Shown in pieces: positions 1 through 6,939 of a stretch of DNA of 53,749 bases. The translations under genes and the position numbers were made by a program. The stretch's first letter is position 1. Each line of letters starts with the position of its first letter. Where the stretch lies: IMG/VR virus record IMGVR_UViG_3300032086_001878, positions 1 through 53,749 of that record; one strand, 5' to 3'. The notes beneath the pieces were generated by a model, which saw nothing but the letters and a program-made list of their open reading frames with translations, ran no database searches and was not told where the DNA came from. This DNA comes from a virus.

Positions 1-133
1 GGAGTTTTTCAATATATACAAAGGTCTGGGAGCTTATCATAAGAAGCTGACTGATGGTGTAATGAAGGACGGGCATATCACAACATTCTCCGGCCGACAG
101 TTTTACTGGCCTGATGAAACCAGACGTAGGAAC
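1..133. repeat. Terminal redundancy, left copy
   Basis: Identical to 53617-53749 except one base (C at 91, A at 53707), a synonymous third-position change in a Ser codon of the DNA polymerase. The polymerase reading frame continues across the junction. This shows a circular or circularly permuted genome of about 53,616 bp. The mismatch suggests the assembly joined reads from closely related variants. Confidence 0.95.
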
Positions 134-457
134 GGACGTACAAAGCACTACACTCAGCAAGTGAACTACCCCGTTCAGTCTACAGCCACCGCTGACATTG
201 TTCCCCTGTCCTGCATTCGAGCATTGCGAAAGTTTAAGGAGCTAAACCTTAAATCTAAGCTTGTTCTGACTGTTCATGACTCCATTGTTGTGGACACCCA
301 TCCTGATGAATTGGAACAGGTAAAAGAGGCTCTTACTTGGGCTATGGAAGGTGTTACGGAAGAGGCCACAGATCGATGGGGATATGAATTTGCACTACCG
401 TTGAAAATTGAAATCAGTGGGGGCAAAAATTGGTTGGATCAAGTCGAATTTAGTTGA
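2..457 (+). CDS. polA: DNA polymerase I-type (family A), C-terminal part; continues the gene starting at 51950
   Basis: This is the distal part of the replicative polymerase: residues encoded from 134 onward follow directly on residue 600 of the fragment that ends the window, giving 707 aa in all. It holds palm/finger motif C as VLTVHDSIVV (His648, Asp649 in full-length numbering); the usual HDE triplet is HDS here. The stop codon TGA at 455-457 overlaps a TTGACT element. The in-frame ATG at 62 is an internal Met of this gene, not a start. It probably copies the phage genome together with the helicase and primase encoded just upstream. Confidence 0.95.
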   Translation, partial: EFFNIYKGLGAYHKKLTDGVMKDGHITTFSGRQFYWPDETRRRNGRTKHYTQQVNYPVQSTATADIVPLSCIRALRKFKELNLKSKLVLTVHDSIVVDTHPDELEQVKEALTWAMEGVTEEATDRWGYEFALPLKIEISGGKNWLDQVEFS

Positions 458-485
458 CTAACGCCACTTAGTTATGCCATACTAT
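454..485 (+). promoter_or_regulatory. Candidate promoter/operator before the SSB-like gene
   Basis: TTGACT (454-459) and TACTAT (480-485) are separated by 20 bp, longer than the sigma70 optimum. The spacer contains the recurring element ACGCCACTTAGT (461-472), with inverted flanks ACTAA and TTAGT. It probably regulates the operon that starts at 520. Confidence 0.4.
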
Positions 486-519
486 AAGTCCTACTAATTA
501 AAAAGATCGGGTAGTAATA

Positions 520-1371
520 ATGAATGATCTAACTACAATAGATCCTGCACAATTGCAGGAATTACAGGCTGAACTTGGAACACAAATTCAGGGTGGTGGC
601 GAAAGCTCCATTGTAAAAGTTCCAGAACTAAAAATTAATGCTAGAAGCAAAGATAAGCAGACTAAAAAATCTATACCTGAAGGACATTTTTTCTTAAATG
701 GTACAGATAAAAAAGCTTATGCCGAAAGCGTTATGTTTCGCCCTTTAAGCTCTCATATCCAGTACTTCCACTGGGATGAAGTGGACGGGCAAAGAAAGCT
801 ACTTAATAAAAGCATTCCAGTTATTAACAACAAGGAAGAAGCCAACGATATGTTGGGTACAATTGCTTGTGGAATGCCTTCTTGGGAAGACCGTAAAGAA
901 TTAGAAAAGTCTGAACAAACAAGGTGGCGGTCTATGCAGCATCGAATAACCAGAGGCTTAGTTAGCTATACTGGTAAAACTGCGGATGGTGAAGAAGTGG
1001 TGTATGAAAATCAACCATGTATCATGTTCCATAAAAACTCTAACTACTCTGGGTTTTGGAACCAGTTTATGCGGAAGCTTCCTAGAGGTAAACAACTCTA
1101 CGAGTATCAAGCAAAGCTGACTTCTGAGTATCAGGAAAATGGATCAGTAACATGGTATACGTTCAACTATGAACCTGACCTATCTAATCCACTTCCTATT
1201 ACCGATAAAATTTTCCAAACAATGAAAGTCTTTAGTGACAGCATTAAAGCGGAAAAGAAGCAGGTCATGGACGCTTACTTTAAGGCAATTAAAGAAAGCT
1301 CTGTGGATGGTGCTGCTATGAAAGCATTAGGTGACAGTCTTGAAGAAGACTTCGAGGATGCCGCAGCCTAA
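520..1371 (+). CDS. Putative single-stranded DNA-binding protein
   Basis: A 283-aa protein without a clear motif. It lies directly after the DNA polymerase and before the recombination nucleases, where podoviruses often keep their ssDNA-binding protein. The C-terminus is an acidic tail ending in an aromatic residue and Ala (LEEDFEDAAA), as in T7 gp2.5 and other SSBs, whose tail contacts the replisome. The middle is rich in aromatic and basic residues (YSGFWNQFMRKLPRGKQL, about residue 175). No OB-fold can be proven by eye. The stop overlaps the next gene's ATG (TAATG), so translation is probably coupled. Confidence 0.45.
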   Translation: MNDLTTIDPAQLQELQAELGTQIQGGGESSIVKVPELKINARSKDKQTKKSIPEGHFFLNGTDKKAYAESVMFRPLSSHIQYFHWDEVDGQRKLLNKSIPVINNKEEANDMLGTIACGMPSWEDRKELEKSEQTRWRSMQHRITRGLVSYTGKTADGEEVVYENQPCIMFHKNSNYSGFWNQFMRKLPRGKQLYEYQAKLTSEYQENGSVTWYTFNYEPDLSNPLPITDKIFQTMKVFSDSIKAEKKQVMDAYFKAIKESSVDGAAMKALGDSLEEDFEDAAA

Positions 1372-2222
1372 TGCTACAGCAACAGCTTGAAATGACGTTG
1401 GACAAACTCTCCAATGACGAATTTGATGGATTAACTATCGATGAAGCATGGATAGAAGAGGCAGGTGAAGAGTTCAAAGCAGCCCTTCGCAAGCAGCTTA
1501 CTCCTCAAGAGGATGGTTTTCGCTTGAGGATGTCCAACGTTGGCAAGCCTCTGTGCCAATTACAGCATGGAGCTATGGGTTCTGAAAAGAAGCGTAAAAA
1601 CTACAACTTCAAAATCCAGATGCTCATTGGTGACGCAGTAGAATGTATCGCCAACATCATGCTGAAGATTGCAGGTGCAAACATCACAGGTGGTAAGAAC
1701 CAAGTCGAATTAAAGATTGGTGAAACCGTTGTGAAGGGTGAGGATGATATTGAAATAGATCATAAGATTTATGACGTAAAATCCTGTAGCCCGTGGGCCT
1801 TCGATAATAAATGGTCAAAAGGTTACTCTGGATTAAAAGAGAGTGATGATTTTGGCTATGTCGGACAGCTTACGGGCTACGCACAGGCACAGGAAAAGGA
1901 ACTGGGTGGATGGATTGTTGTTAATAAGTCTGATGGACGTATTAAAATAGTCGAAGCGGAAACTTCTAAAACTGAAATAGCAATGAACCTATTTATGATA
2001 GGCCATAATATTAATCAGGTTAACAAAAAGACTCCGCTTGCCCGTCAATTTGAACCTATAGTTGATAAATTTAGAGGTAAGCCTACAGGACTTAAACGAT
2101 TAGGTAAAACGTGTGAGTTCTGTGATTACACCAAAGCCTGTTATCCAACTGCCAAATTGATGGCGCATCCAAAAAGCGAAGCTAAGAACCCACCAATGTA
2201 TTGGTTTATTGAGGATGATTAA
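1371..2222 (+). CDS. Cas4/RecB-like PD-(D/E)XK exonuclease with Fe-S cluster
   Basis: A 283-aa nuclease of the Cas4/AddB family. The core reads EIDHKIYDVKS (metal-binding Asp and D-x-K) followed by GYVGQLTGYAQA, the QxxxY motif. An isolated N-terminal Cys (GKPLCQL) and a C-terminal CEFCDYTKAC (C-x2-C-x5-C) match the four cysteines that hold a 4Fe-4S cluster in this family. Known relatives resect DNA 5'-to-3' and make recombinogenic ends, so it probably acts with the neighbouring SSB-like protein in recombination and end processing. It overlaps both neighbours by one base. Confidence 0.85.
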   Translation: MLQQQLEMTLDKLSNDEFDGLTIDEAWIEEAGEEFKAALRKQLTPQEDGFRLRMSNVGKPLCQLQHGAMGSEKKRKNYNFKIQMLIGDAVECIANIMLKIAGANITGGKNQVELKIGETVVKGEDDIEIDHKIYDVKSCSPWAFDNKWSKGYSGLKESDDFGYVGQLTGYAQAQEKELGGWIVVNKSDGRIKIVEAETSKTEIAMNLFMIGHNINQVNKKTPLARQFEPIVDKFRGKPTGLKRLGKTCEFCDYTKACYPTAKLMAHPKSEAKNPPMYWFIEDD

Positions 2223-2572
2223 TGCCATTAAAAACCCAATCGGCAAAAGCCAAGGGTAGGCGGCATCAGCAATGGGTAAGGGACAAAATTCTAGCTCTGT
2301 TTCCTAAACTGGAACCAGACGATGTTAGATCTACTAGCATGGGCGCAGGGGGTGAAGATATTCAGTTATCTCCTGCGGCTAGAAAACTGTTTCCTTATTC
2401 CGTTGAGTGCAAGTCTCTGAAGGCTCTGAGCATTTATAAAATCATGCGTCAGGCTGAAGATAACTGCCCCTCTAAAGCAGAACCAATAGCGATTGTGAAA
2501 GCTAACAGGGAAAAGCCTCTGGCAATCATCGATGCAGAACATTTTTTTAAACTGATTGGAAATAAAAAATGA
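2222..2572 (+). CDS. Small PD-(D/E)XK endonuclease, possibly a Holliday junction resolvase
   Basis: 116 aa. Conserved pieces are an N-terminal basic helix (AKGRRHQQWVRDKIL), GAGGEDIQL with the metal-binding Asp, and YSVECKSLKAL with the E-x-K dyad. These fit the minimal nuclease core of archaeal resolvase or T7 endonuclease I-like enzymes. Set between recombination genes in a tight operon, a role in resolving branched DNA before packaging is likely but inferred. Confidence 0.65.
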   Translation: MPLKTQSAKAKGRRHQQWVRDKILALFPKLEPDDVRSTSMGAGGEDIQLSPAARKLFPYSVECKSLKALSIYKIMRQAEDNCPSKAEPIAIVKANREKPLAIIDAEHFFKLIGNKK

Positions 2573-2874
2573 GTAGTAAAGACGAAGTTCCACAGGCTTG
2601 TGGCCTCTTTCTCATTCCACTGGATGATATGAGTTTCACAATTCGCCCCTTTAATAACCTTCACCAGACAATGCCTGAAGAAGATGCAGATCGATACGAA
2701 GAAATGATCTACGGCCTGATGCATATCGCTTCAGAGGGGTACGAATACTTAACTTCAGTAGGCAAGATAATTTTAGAAAACGAGCGCAGCAATAGCGTCG
2801 AGTTCGAGGCAGATGAAGAGCTTCTGGATGCCATCGCTGAATCCAAAATCATACCATTTAATAGGAAAAACTAA
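2569..2874 (+). CDS. Hypothetical protein, 101 aa
   Basis: An acidic 101-aa protein without recognised motifs. Its ATG overlaps the stop of the nuclease and its stop overlaps the next start, so it is part of the same coupled operon. Pro and Phe/Leu are frequent near the N-terminus (GLFLIPLDDMSFTIRPF) and the C-terminal half is helical and acidic. No function is assigned. Confidence 0.75.
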   Translation: MSSKDEVPQACGLFLIPLDDMSFTIRPFNNLHQTMPEEDADRYEEMIYGLMHIASEGYEYLTSVGKIILENERSNSVEFEADEELLDAIAESKIIPFNRKN

Positions 2875-3179
2875 TGAGCATACCTCACGTTCAAAAAAAC
2901 GATCAATATACCCTGACGATAGGGGAAAAAACATTTACGGCAGATGCTGATATGGTGAACAGCCCACCGCATTACTCAAAGAGCCGCATCGAATGTATAG
3001 ATGCTATGGCGGCAATGGCAGAGGGTGCAGATATATCAGCCCACGCCAGTTACTGTTGGCAGTCTGTTTTCAAGTATCTTTGGCGATTTCCATACAAAGG
3101 CAAGGGCATAGAGGATCTCGAAAAGGCTGAATATTTCCTCAAGCGATTAATCAAAGAAATTAAAAAGGGAGAGACATGA
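2874..3179 (+). CDS. DUF3310 family protein
   Basis: 101 aa with the DUF3310 signature: VNSPPHYSKSRIECIDAM near residue 29, then YCWQSVFKYLWRFPYKGKG and a C-terminal helix EDLEKAEYFLKRLIKE. The family is common in phages next to nucleotide-metabolism genes. Its biochemical role is not established. Here it precedes MazG-like and RNR genes and overlaps the MazG-like start by 4 bases. Confidence 0.85.
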   Translation: MSIPHVQKNDQYTLTIGEKTFTADADMVNSPPHYSKSRIECIDAMAAMAEGADISAHASYCWQSVFKYLWRFPYKGKGIEDLEKAEYFLKRLIKEIKKGET

Positions 3180-3607
3180 TAACACCTGGATATGAGTATT
3201 ATTATGAGGACAACGAACTAATCCGTGATCCTAATACTTATTTAAATAAAACCCCACTAGAAATGGTTACACAGTTTGCCAAAACGTATAAGCAATCTGT
3301 TAATCTACCGTGGATGAAAGACACCCGACAAGACCTACTACGGTTGATGTTGGTGAAGGAAGAATACGCTGAACTTATCAGCGCAACAGACGAAGAGAAC
3401 CTAATCAAAGAATTAGCTGATCTAGTCTATGTAACTTACGGATACGCAGCCACTTTCGGGTGGAATTTAGATGAAGCCGTAAGACGTGTTCACGCATCTA
3501 ATATGTCAAAATTAGATGAAGAAGGTGAGCCTATTTTCCGTGAGGACGGGAAAGTACTTAAAGGGCCAAATTACAGAGAGCCTTACTTAGAAGATTTAAA
3601 ACAATAA
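3176..3607 (+). CDS. MazG-like nucleotide pyrophosphohydrolase
   Basis: 143 aa of the all-alpha NTP pyrophosphohydrolase fold. The metal-binding pattern is visible: LRLMLVKEEYAEL (E-E-x-x-E) and then IKELADLVYVTYGYA (E-x-x-D). The family hydrolyses (d)NTPs or modified nucleotides, and phage versions are thought to adjust nucleotide pools or stress nucleotides. The neighbouring RNR supports a nucleotide-metabolism role. Confidence 0.85.
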   Translation: MITPGYEYYYEDNELIRDPNTYLNKTPLEMVTQFAKTYKQSVNLPWMKDTRQDLLRLMLVKEEYAELISATDEENLIKELADLVYVTYGYAATFGWNLDEAVRRVHASNMSKLDEEGEPIFREDGKVLKGPNYREPYLEDLKQ

Positions 3608-3627
3608 TACCCTTGGGAGCAATAATA

Positions 3628-5397
3628 ATGATAAAAAATGAATACGGGCCGACACTACCAATCTCTGAAGGAATACACGCCACTAAATACCGAAGTGAAG
3701 GTGAAACATTCTACGAGGCTATGACCAGAGTAGCAGACGCATTAAAAGACGATACTGTTCACTTCGAACAGTTTAGAACAATCCTTTATAACCAACGGTT
3801 CCTACCTGCAGGTAGAGTGCAATCAGCTATGGGTGCGCCCCGTACTGTAACGCCCTACAATTGCTTTGTTTCCTCTACGATTGAGGACAGTATGGATGGC
3901 ATCACCAGAGCCGTTGCAAGGGCCGCTAAGACCATGCAATTAGGTGGCGGTATCGGGTACGACTTCAGTACGTTACGGCCTCATGGGGCGCTTATAAAGA
4001 GCCTAGACAGCAAGTCTAGCGGCCCCCTAAGTTTCATGGGAATTTTTGATGCAACTTGCAAGACAATTAGCTCCGCAGGGCATCGAAGAGGCGCTCAAAT
4101 GGCAGTGATGCGAGTGGATCATCCTGACATCGAAAAGTTCATTCGGGCAAAGAACAATAGCACTGACCTAACCCAGTTTAACATGAGTGTTGCGGTCACC
4201 GATAAGTTCATGGAAGCGGTAAAAACAGACAGCGACTTTGACTTAGTTTTTGAGGGAACAGCTTACAAGACCGTCAAAGCAAAAGCTCTGTGGGATGATA
4301 TTCTCAGAAGTACATGGGATTGGGCTGAACCTGGAATCCTATTCATCGATAGAATTAATCAGAAGAATAATCTACACTATTGTGAAACGATTGCGGCTAC
4401 AAACCCTTGTGGTGAGCAACCATTGCCACCCAACGGTGCATGTTTACTAGGTTCATTTAATTTAACTAAGTACGTTGTGATGCATGATGCGGTAGGCAAA
4501 TGGGGCTTAAAGGATAAGTACGTCTTCAATATGAACATGCTCAAGAATGATATTCCTTGGGTAGTTCGGGCAATGGATAACGTAGTCGATAGAGCAACCT
4601 ACCCTCTTCCTGAACAAGAAGAAGAAGCCAAAAACAAAAGGCGCATGGGCTTGGGTGTTACTGGTGTTGCAAACGCTATCGAAGCTCTTGGCTTTGAGTA
4701 TGGCTCAGATGATTTCATCAGGATCTTCGAGGACATCATGGCTACCATCCGTGATGAAGCTTACAAAGCTTCCATAGAACTTGCTAAAGAAAAAGGTAAG
4801 TTTCCGCTATTTAAAAAGGATTACCTTACTAGCGGCTTTGCTATGACCTTACCAACTGAAATCAGGACTGAGATTGCAAAGCATGGCATCCGTAACAGCC
4901 ACCTTTTGTCTATAGCCCCAACGGGAACTATTTCTTTGACTGCAGATAATGTATCATCTGGCATAGAGCCTGTGTTTAATCATGGCTATGACCGCACGAT
5001 ACAAACCTACGATGGGCCTATCGTCGAGCGAGTAGATGATTATGGCTACCGTGAGTTTGGTGTAAAAGGAAAGACCGCTAACGAACTCTCAGTCTTCGAT
5101 CATGTGCGAGTTTTAAATATAGCAAGTAGATATGTTGATTCCGCTTGCTCGAAGACGTGCAATGTTGGTGACCATGTAAAATTTGATGAATTTAAAAAGG
5201 TATACATGGATGCATATGAGGGCGGTAGTAGCGGTTGCACAACTTTTCGTAGAAAAGGGAAGAGAAACGGCATTCTCAATGCTTCGGCATCTGAGGACGT
5301 TGTAGAAGAGCCTCAGAAAGAGGCCAACGCAGACTTCGTAGACGAAGGTGGGGCTTGTTACTTTGACCCATCAACAGGACTGCGAAAATGCGAGTAA
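3628..5397 (+). CDS. nrdJ: Class II (adenosylcobalamin-dependent) ribonucleoside reductase
   Basis: 589 aa from the ATG at 3628; a GGGAG Shine-Dalgarno at 3615-3619 decides this start over an upstream in-frame TTG. It makes deoxyribonucleotides for phage DNA synthesis. Signatures: PYNCFVSS (substrate-site Cys79), AKTMQLGGGIGYDFS, NPCGEQPLPPNGACLLGSFNL (thiyl Cys261 with Glu263) and APTGTISL. The NPCGEQ loop and single-gene organisation are typical of the B12 class. The C-terminus carries two further cysteines (GACYFDPSTGLRKCE) that could serve as the redox relay. Activity would depend on host cobalamin and thioredoxin. Confidence 0.93.
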   Translation: MIKNEYGPTLPISEGIHATKYRSEGETFYEAMTRVADALKDDTVHFEQFRTILYNQRFLPAGRVQSAMGAPRTVTPYNCFVSSTIEDSMDGITRAVARAAKTMQLGGGIGYDFSTLRPHGALIKSLDSKSSGPLSFMGIFDATCKTISSAGHRRGAQMAVMRVDHPDIEKFIRAKNNSTDLTQFNMSVAVTDKFMEAVKTDSDFDLVFEGTAYKTVKAKALWDDILRSTWDWAEPGILFIDRINQKNNLHYCETIAATNPCGEQPLPPNGACLLGSFNLTKYVVMHDAVGKWGLKDKYVFNMNMLKNDIPWVVRAMDNVVDRATYPLPEQEEEAKNKRRMGLGVTGVANAIEALGFEYGSDDFIRIFEDIMATIRDEAYKASIELAKEKGKFPLFKKDYLTSGFAMTLPTEIRTEIAKHGIRNSHLLSIAPTGTISLTADNVSSGIEPVFNHGYDRTIQTYDGPIVERVDDYGYREFGVKGKTANELSVFDHVRVLNIASRYVDSACSKTCNVGDHVKFDEFKKVYMDAYEGGSSGCTTFRRKGKRNGILNASASEDVVEEPQKEANADFVDEGGACYFDPSTGLRKCE

Positions 5398-5436
5398 GTG
5401 AGGCTAGGGTTTCCGTAATGTTATTGAGGCAGTTTC

Positions 5437-5631
5437 ATGCAGGAAGACCCCTACCAGACAGGTTATCAAGATTTCTTCGAAGGAAACCTAACCTGTAAAT
5501 ATCGATCCCGAAGCTTCTATGCAAAAGAGTGGCTTCGGGGTTTCAACGCAGCATTCAACTATAACAGGCAAGCAAATGTACAAAGAGTTCCAGAAAAAAG
5601 ACTACCAAGAGTCAGATGGTGCAGCCCGTGA
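5437..5631 (+). CDS. Ribosome modulation factor (RMF)-like small protein
   Basis: 64 aa. Residues 5-40 follow the RMF pattern: DPYQTGYQDFFEGN, a Cys, then KEWLRGFNAAF, comparable to the G-Y-x2-G, Cys and W-L-x-G-(W/F)-x2-A of bacterial RMF, which dimerises 70S ribosomes in stationary phase. The C-terminal third overlaps the next gene out of frame and is not conserved-looking. The match is by eye; a phage role in ribosome hibernation would be inference. Confidence 0.55.
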   Translation: MQEDPYQTGYQDFFEGNLTCKYRSRSFYAKEWLRGFNAAFNYNRQANVQRVPEKRLPRVRWCSP

Positions 5632-5998
5632 AGCAGCTAAAAGCTTTTGGCGTTCACTGGGGTATGTTTGTAAGGACAATCCTGACGAGTTCGGGGTTGA
5701 CCTAATAGTTGAAGGACGTAACAGGCGTTTCTACTGTGAAGTAGAGCGTAAGAAGGTTTGGCATGGTGTTTCGTTTAAGTACGACACCATCCACCTTCCT
5801 GTTCGTAAGGCTAAGTTCCTTAACAAACCCACACAGTTCATGGTGTTCAACAACAGTTTGACCCATGCCGCCATCTTTGGACGCAAGATTGTTAAGGAAA
5901 GCCCAACTGCAGAAGTACCTAACTACAAGATTGCTTTCGGTGAAAAGTTCTACGATGTTCCAGTAGCCAAAGCTCACTTTATTAAGACACTTAACTAA
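5576..5998 (+). CDS. PD-(D/E)XK-like nuclease-fold protein
   Basis: 141 aa from the ATG at 5576, which has AGG seven bases upstream; a longer reading from 5519 would run deep into the RMF-like gene. The centre reads DEFGVDLIVEGRNRRFYCEVERKK, matching the D...ExExK core of restriction-like or VSR-type folds. It is the third such fold in this operon. The end of the gene is followed by the convergent, gene-poor region. Substrate unknown. Confidence 0.65.
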   Translation: MYKEFQKKDYQESDGAAREAAKSFWRSLGYVCKDNPDEFGVDLIVEGRNRRFYCEVERKKVWHGVSFKYDTIHLPVRKAKFLNKPTQFMVFNNSLTHAAIFGRKIVKESPTAEVPNYKIAFGEKFYDVPVAKAHFIKTLN

Positions 5999-6012
5999 TT
6001 TATTTTTAGGTA

Positions 6013-6041
6013 TTGACTAAGTGGCGTTTTGATTCTACTAT
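6013..6041 (+). promoter_or_regulatory. Sigma70-type promoter P1 with shared GTGGCG element
   Basis: TTGACT (6013-6018), 17-bp spacer, TACTAT (6036-6041). AAGTGGCG follows the -35 box directly, as in the capsid promoter on the other strand. Transcription would run into a strong terminator about 95 nt downstream without crossing a convincing gene. Confidence 0.7.
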
Positions 6042-6047
6042 TAGAGT

Positions 6048-6178
6048 TATCAAAGGAATGTTTCTTTCTTTCTGTCCTTTGTGTTTCTGTTTTGGGAAGT
6101 TACGGTGATTGGTCGCACTGGCTTCGTTGGATATGGGTAAACCCTCGTAGGCACTTAAACTTACGGGGGTTTATTTTT
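6048..6178 (+). ncRNA. Candidate small RNA 1 (P1 to terminator)
   Basis: About 130 nt lie between promoter P1 and the hairpin at 6138-6173. The 5' half is pyrimidine-rich, with TCCTTTG stretches able to pair with Shine-Dalgarno sequences, and it also contains ATTGGTC followed by CACTGG, similar to the antisense core of RNA 2. The only start codon (6058) lies too close to AAAGGA and gives 16 codons, so a protein is unlikely. Confidence 0.45.
6138..6178 (+). terminator. Rho-independent terminator
   Basis: A 14-bp stem (6138-6151 with 6160-6173, two G-T pairs) with loop CACTTAAA is followed by TTTTT. It ends RNA 1 and any read-through from the replication operon. Confidence 0.85.
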
Positions 6179-6189
6179 AGAGATAAAAA

Positions 6190-6264
6190 ATGTGGATTGA
6201 TTTAGTAATAATTGTTGGGGCCGTGATAATACTGTACACGGTCTGGAAGGATACAAACGACTGA
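6190..6264 (+). CDS. Possible 24-aa membrane micropeptide
   Basis: An ATG frame of 24 codons encodes a single hydrophobic segment (LVIIVGAVIILYTVW) with a charged tail KDTND, resembling bacterial one-helix micropeptides. It lies between a terminator and promoter P2 and has only a weak upstream purine stretch. It could be chance; no function is claimed. Confidence 0.3.
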   Translation: MWIDLVIIVGAVIILYTVWKDTND

Positions 6265-6282
6265 CAAAAAGCCCCGTAGCTA

Positions 6283-6312
6283 TTGACCACAGGGCTTTAG
6301 ATCGTATATAAT
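6283..6312 (+). promoter_or_regulatory. Strong sigma70-type promoter P2
   Basis: TTGACC (6283-6288), 18-bp spacer, perfect TATAAT (6307-6312). The -35 box lies in the loop of an AAAGCCC/GGGCTTT hairpin. Nothing but RNA 2 lies between it and the next terminator. Confidence 0.75.
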
Positions 6313-6317
6313 ATACT

Positions 6318-6385
6318 TGAAGTTGGCGGTTTGGTCACTGCCTTTTTCAGTTTAGTAACCCTAGGCTTAATCGCCTAGGGTTTTT
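6318..6385 (+). ncRNA. Candidate antisense small RNA 2, complementary to the accessory-gene ribosome-binding leader
   Basis: A transcript from P2 would be about 68 nt and end at the hairpin 6357-6382. Its single-stranded part, 6330-6355, nearly matches the antisense of the leader shared by accessory genes: 16 of 17 bases equal 41396-41412, and the CAGTTTAG that follows matches the other leaders. Pairing would mask AAGGA and the bases just before the start codon. On the opposite strand the same bases look like a hairpin plus leader whose ATG has become ACC, so a decayed intercistronic element is the alternative. Confidence 0.5.
6357..6385 (+). terminator. Rho-independent terminator of RNA 2
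   Basis: A perfect 10-bp stem AACCCTAGGC/GCCTAGGGTT with loop TTAATC, followed by TTT. It also lies just after the stop of the convergent 58-aa gene. Confidence 0.85.
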
Positions 6386-6390
6386 ACTTT

Positions 6391-6567
6391 TCAGGTAACG
6401 ATTATATCTTCACCATCATCATAACTTGAGCCATCCTTGAACGGTATTGCAGTAAAAGTGTCGAGAGTGCATACGATCAAATATTGCTGATCTGCTTCTT
6501 TACTTTTTTGCGCTGCCTCAAGCAATGCATTGCCAAATTCATTGGCTTTTTGTGCAGTTAATAGCAT
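6391..6567 (-). CDS. Hypothetical protein, 58 aa
   Basis: Starts MLLTAQKANEFGNALL and ends DDGEDIIVT. A strong AAAGGAG sits upstream of the ATG and TATAAT-like bases lie just beyond, so expression is well supported. An N-terminal amphipathic helix precedes a strand-rich acidic half (YLIVCTLDTFTAIPF). In size and style (helix, then VILV/YLIV strand) it loosely resembles the 59-aa product at 46259. No known family recognised. Confidence 0.7.
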   Translation of the reverse strand: MLLTAQKANEFGNALLEAAQKSKEADQQYLIVCTLDTFTAIPFKDGSSYDDGEDIIVT

Positions 6568-6592
6568 TAACTACTCCTTTATTATATGTTAC
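6566..6592. repeat. 27-bp leader repeat, copy 1
   Basis: Matches 6884-6910 in 25 of 27 bases. Read on the minus strand it contains TATAAT and AAAGGAG and forms the leader of the 58-aa gene. Confidence 0.8.
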
Positions 6593-6883
6593 TACAACAG
6601 GCGTTATTAGAGGGAACTACCCTCTGCCTAATGTAATTCTGACGTAGGAAGTACTCAAAGGTCAACAGATAAATTTGCGTAATTTTTTGAAAACTTTGTT
6701 GACTCGAAAAAAGTCAATAAAATCAATGCTGCCAAAAGTTATCCACATCTATATGTTGATATTTACCAGGTCTAAAATCAATATATAGTATGCGATACTA
6801 TGGGATGTATAGCATAAAAATAAAAAAAAACTCCCGAATCATTTGACCCAAGAGCTTTTATTCTATTATGAATAGTTAAAGGG
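6593..6883. other. AT-rich intergenic region with DnaA-box-like site; candidate origin
   Basis: No gene. It contains an exact TTATCCACA (6739-6747), the E. coli consensus DnaA box, in strongly AT-rich DNA with A-runs near 6820. A TTGACT/AGTCAA inverted pair separated by seven bases lies near 6700. It sits where the two transcription directions converge. One box alone is weak evidence for an origin. Confidence 0.35.
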
Positions 6884-6910
6884 ATTAACTACCCCTTTGT
6901 TATATGTTAC
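6884..6910. repeat. 27-bp leader repeat, copy 2
   Basis: Second copy of the leader at 6566-6592. No ATG follows it on the minus strand (ATTAATCCC), so it is a leader without a gene, directly behind the virion operon. Confidence 0.8.
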
Positions 6911-6911
6911 G

Positions 6912-6939
6912 CCCCCTAGCTTCGGCTTGGGGGTTTTTT
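6912..6939 (+). terminator. Rho-independent terminator with TTCG loop
   Basis: Stem 6912-6920/6925-6933 (eight pairs, one T-T mismatch), loop TTCG, followed by TTTTTT on the plus strand. It overlaps the stop of the convergent 1265-aa gene and would protect it from plus-strand read-through. Confidence 0.8.

Noticed and set aside
6058-6108. 16-codon frame in small RNA 1
   Set aside because: AAAGGA touches the ATG, leaving no usable spacing; sequence Cys/Phe-rich and unlikely.
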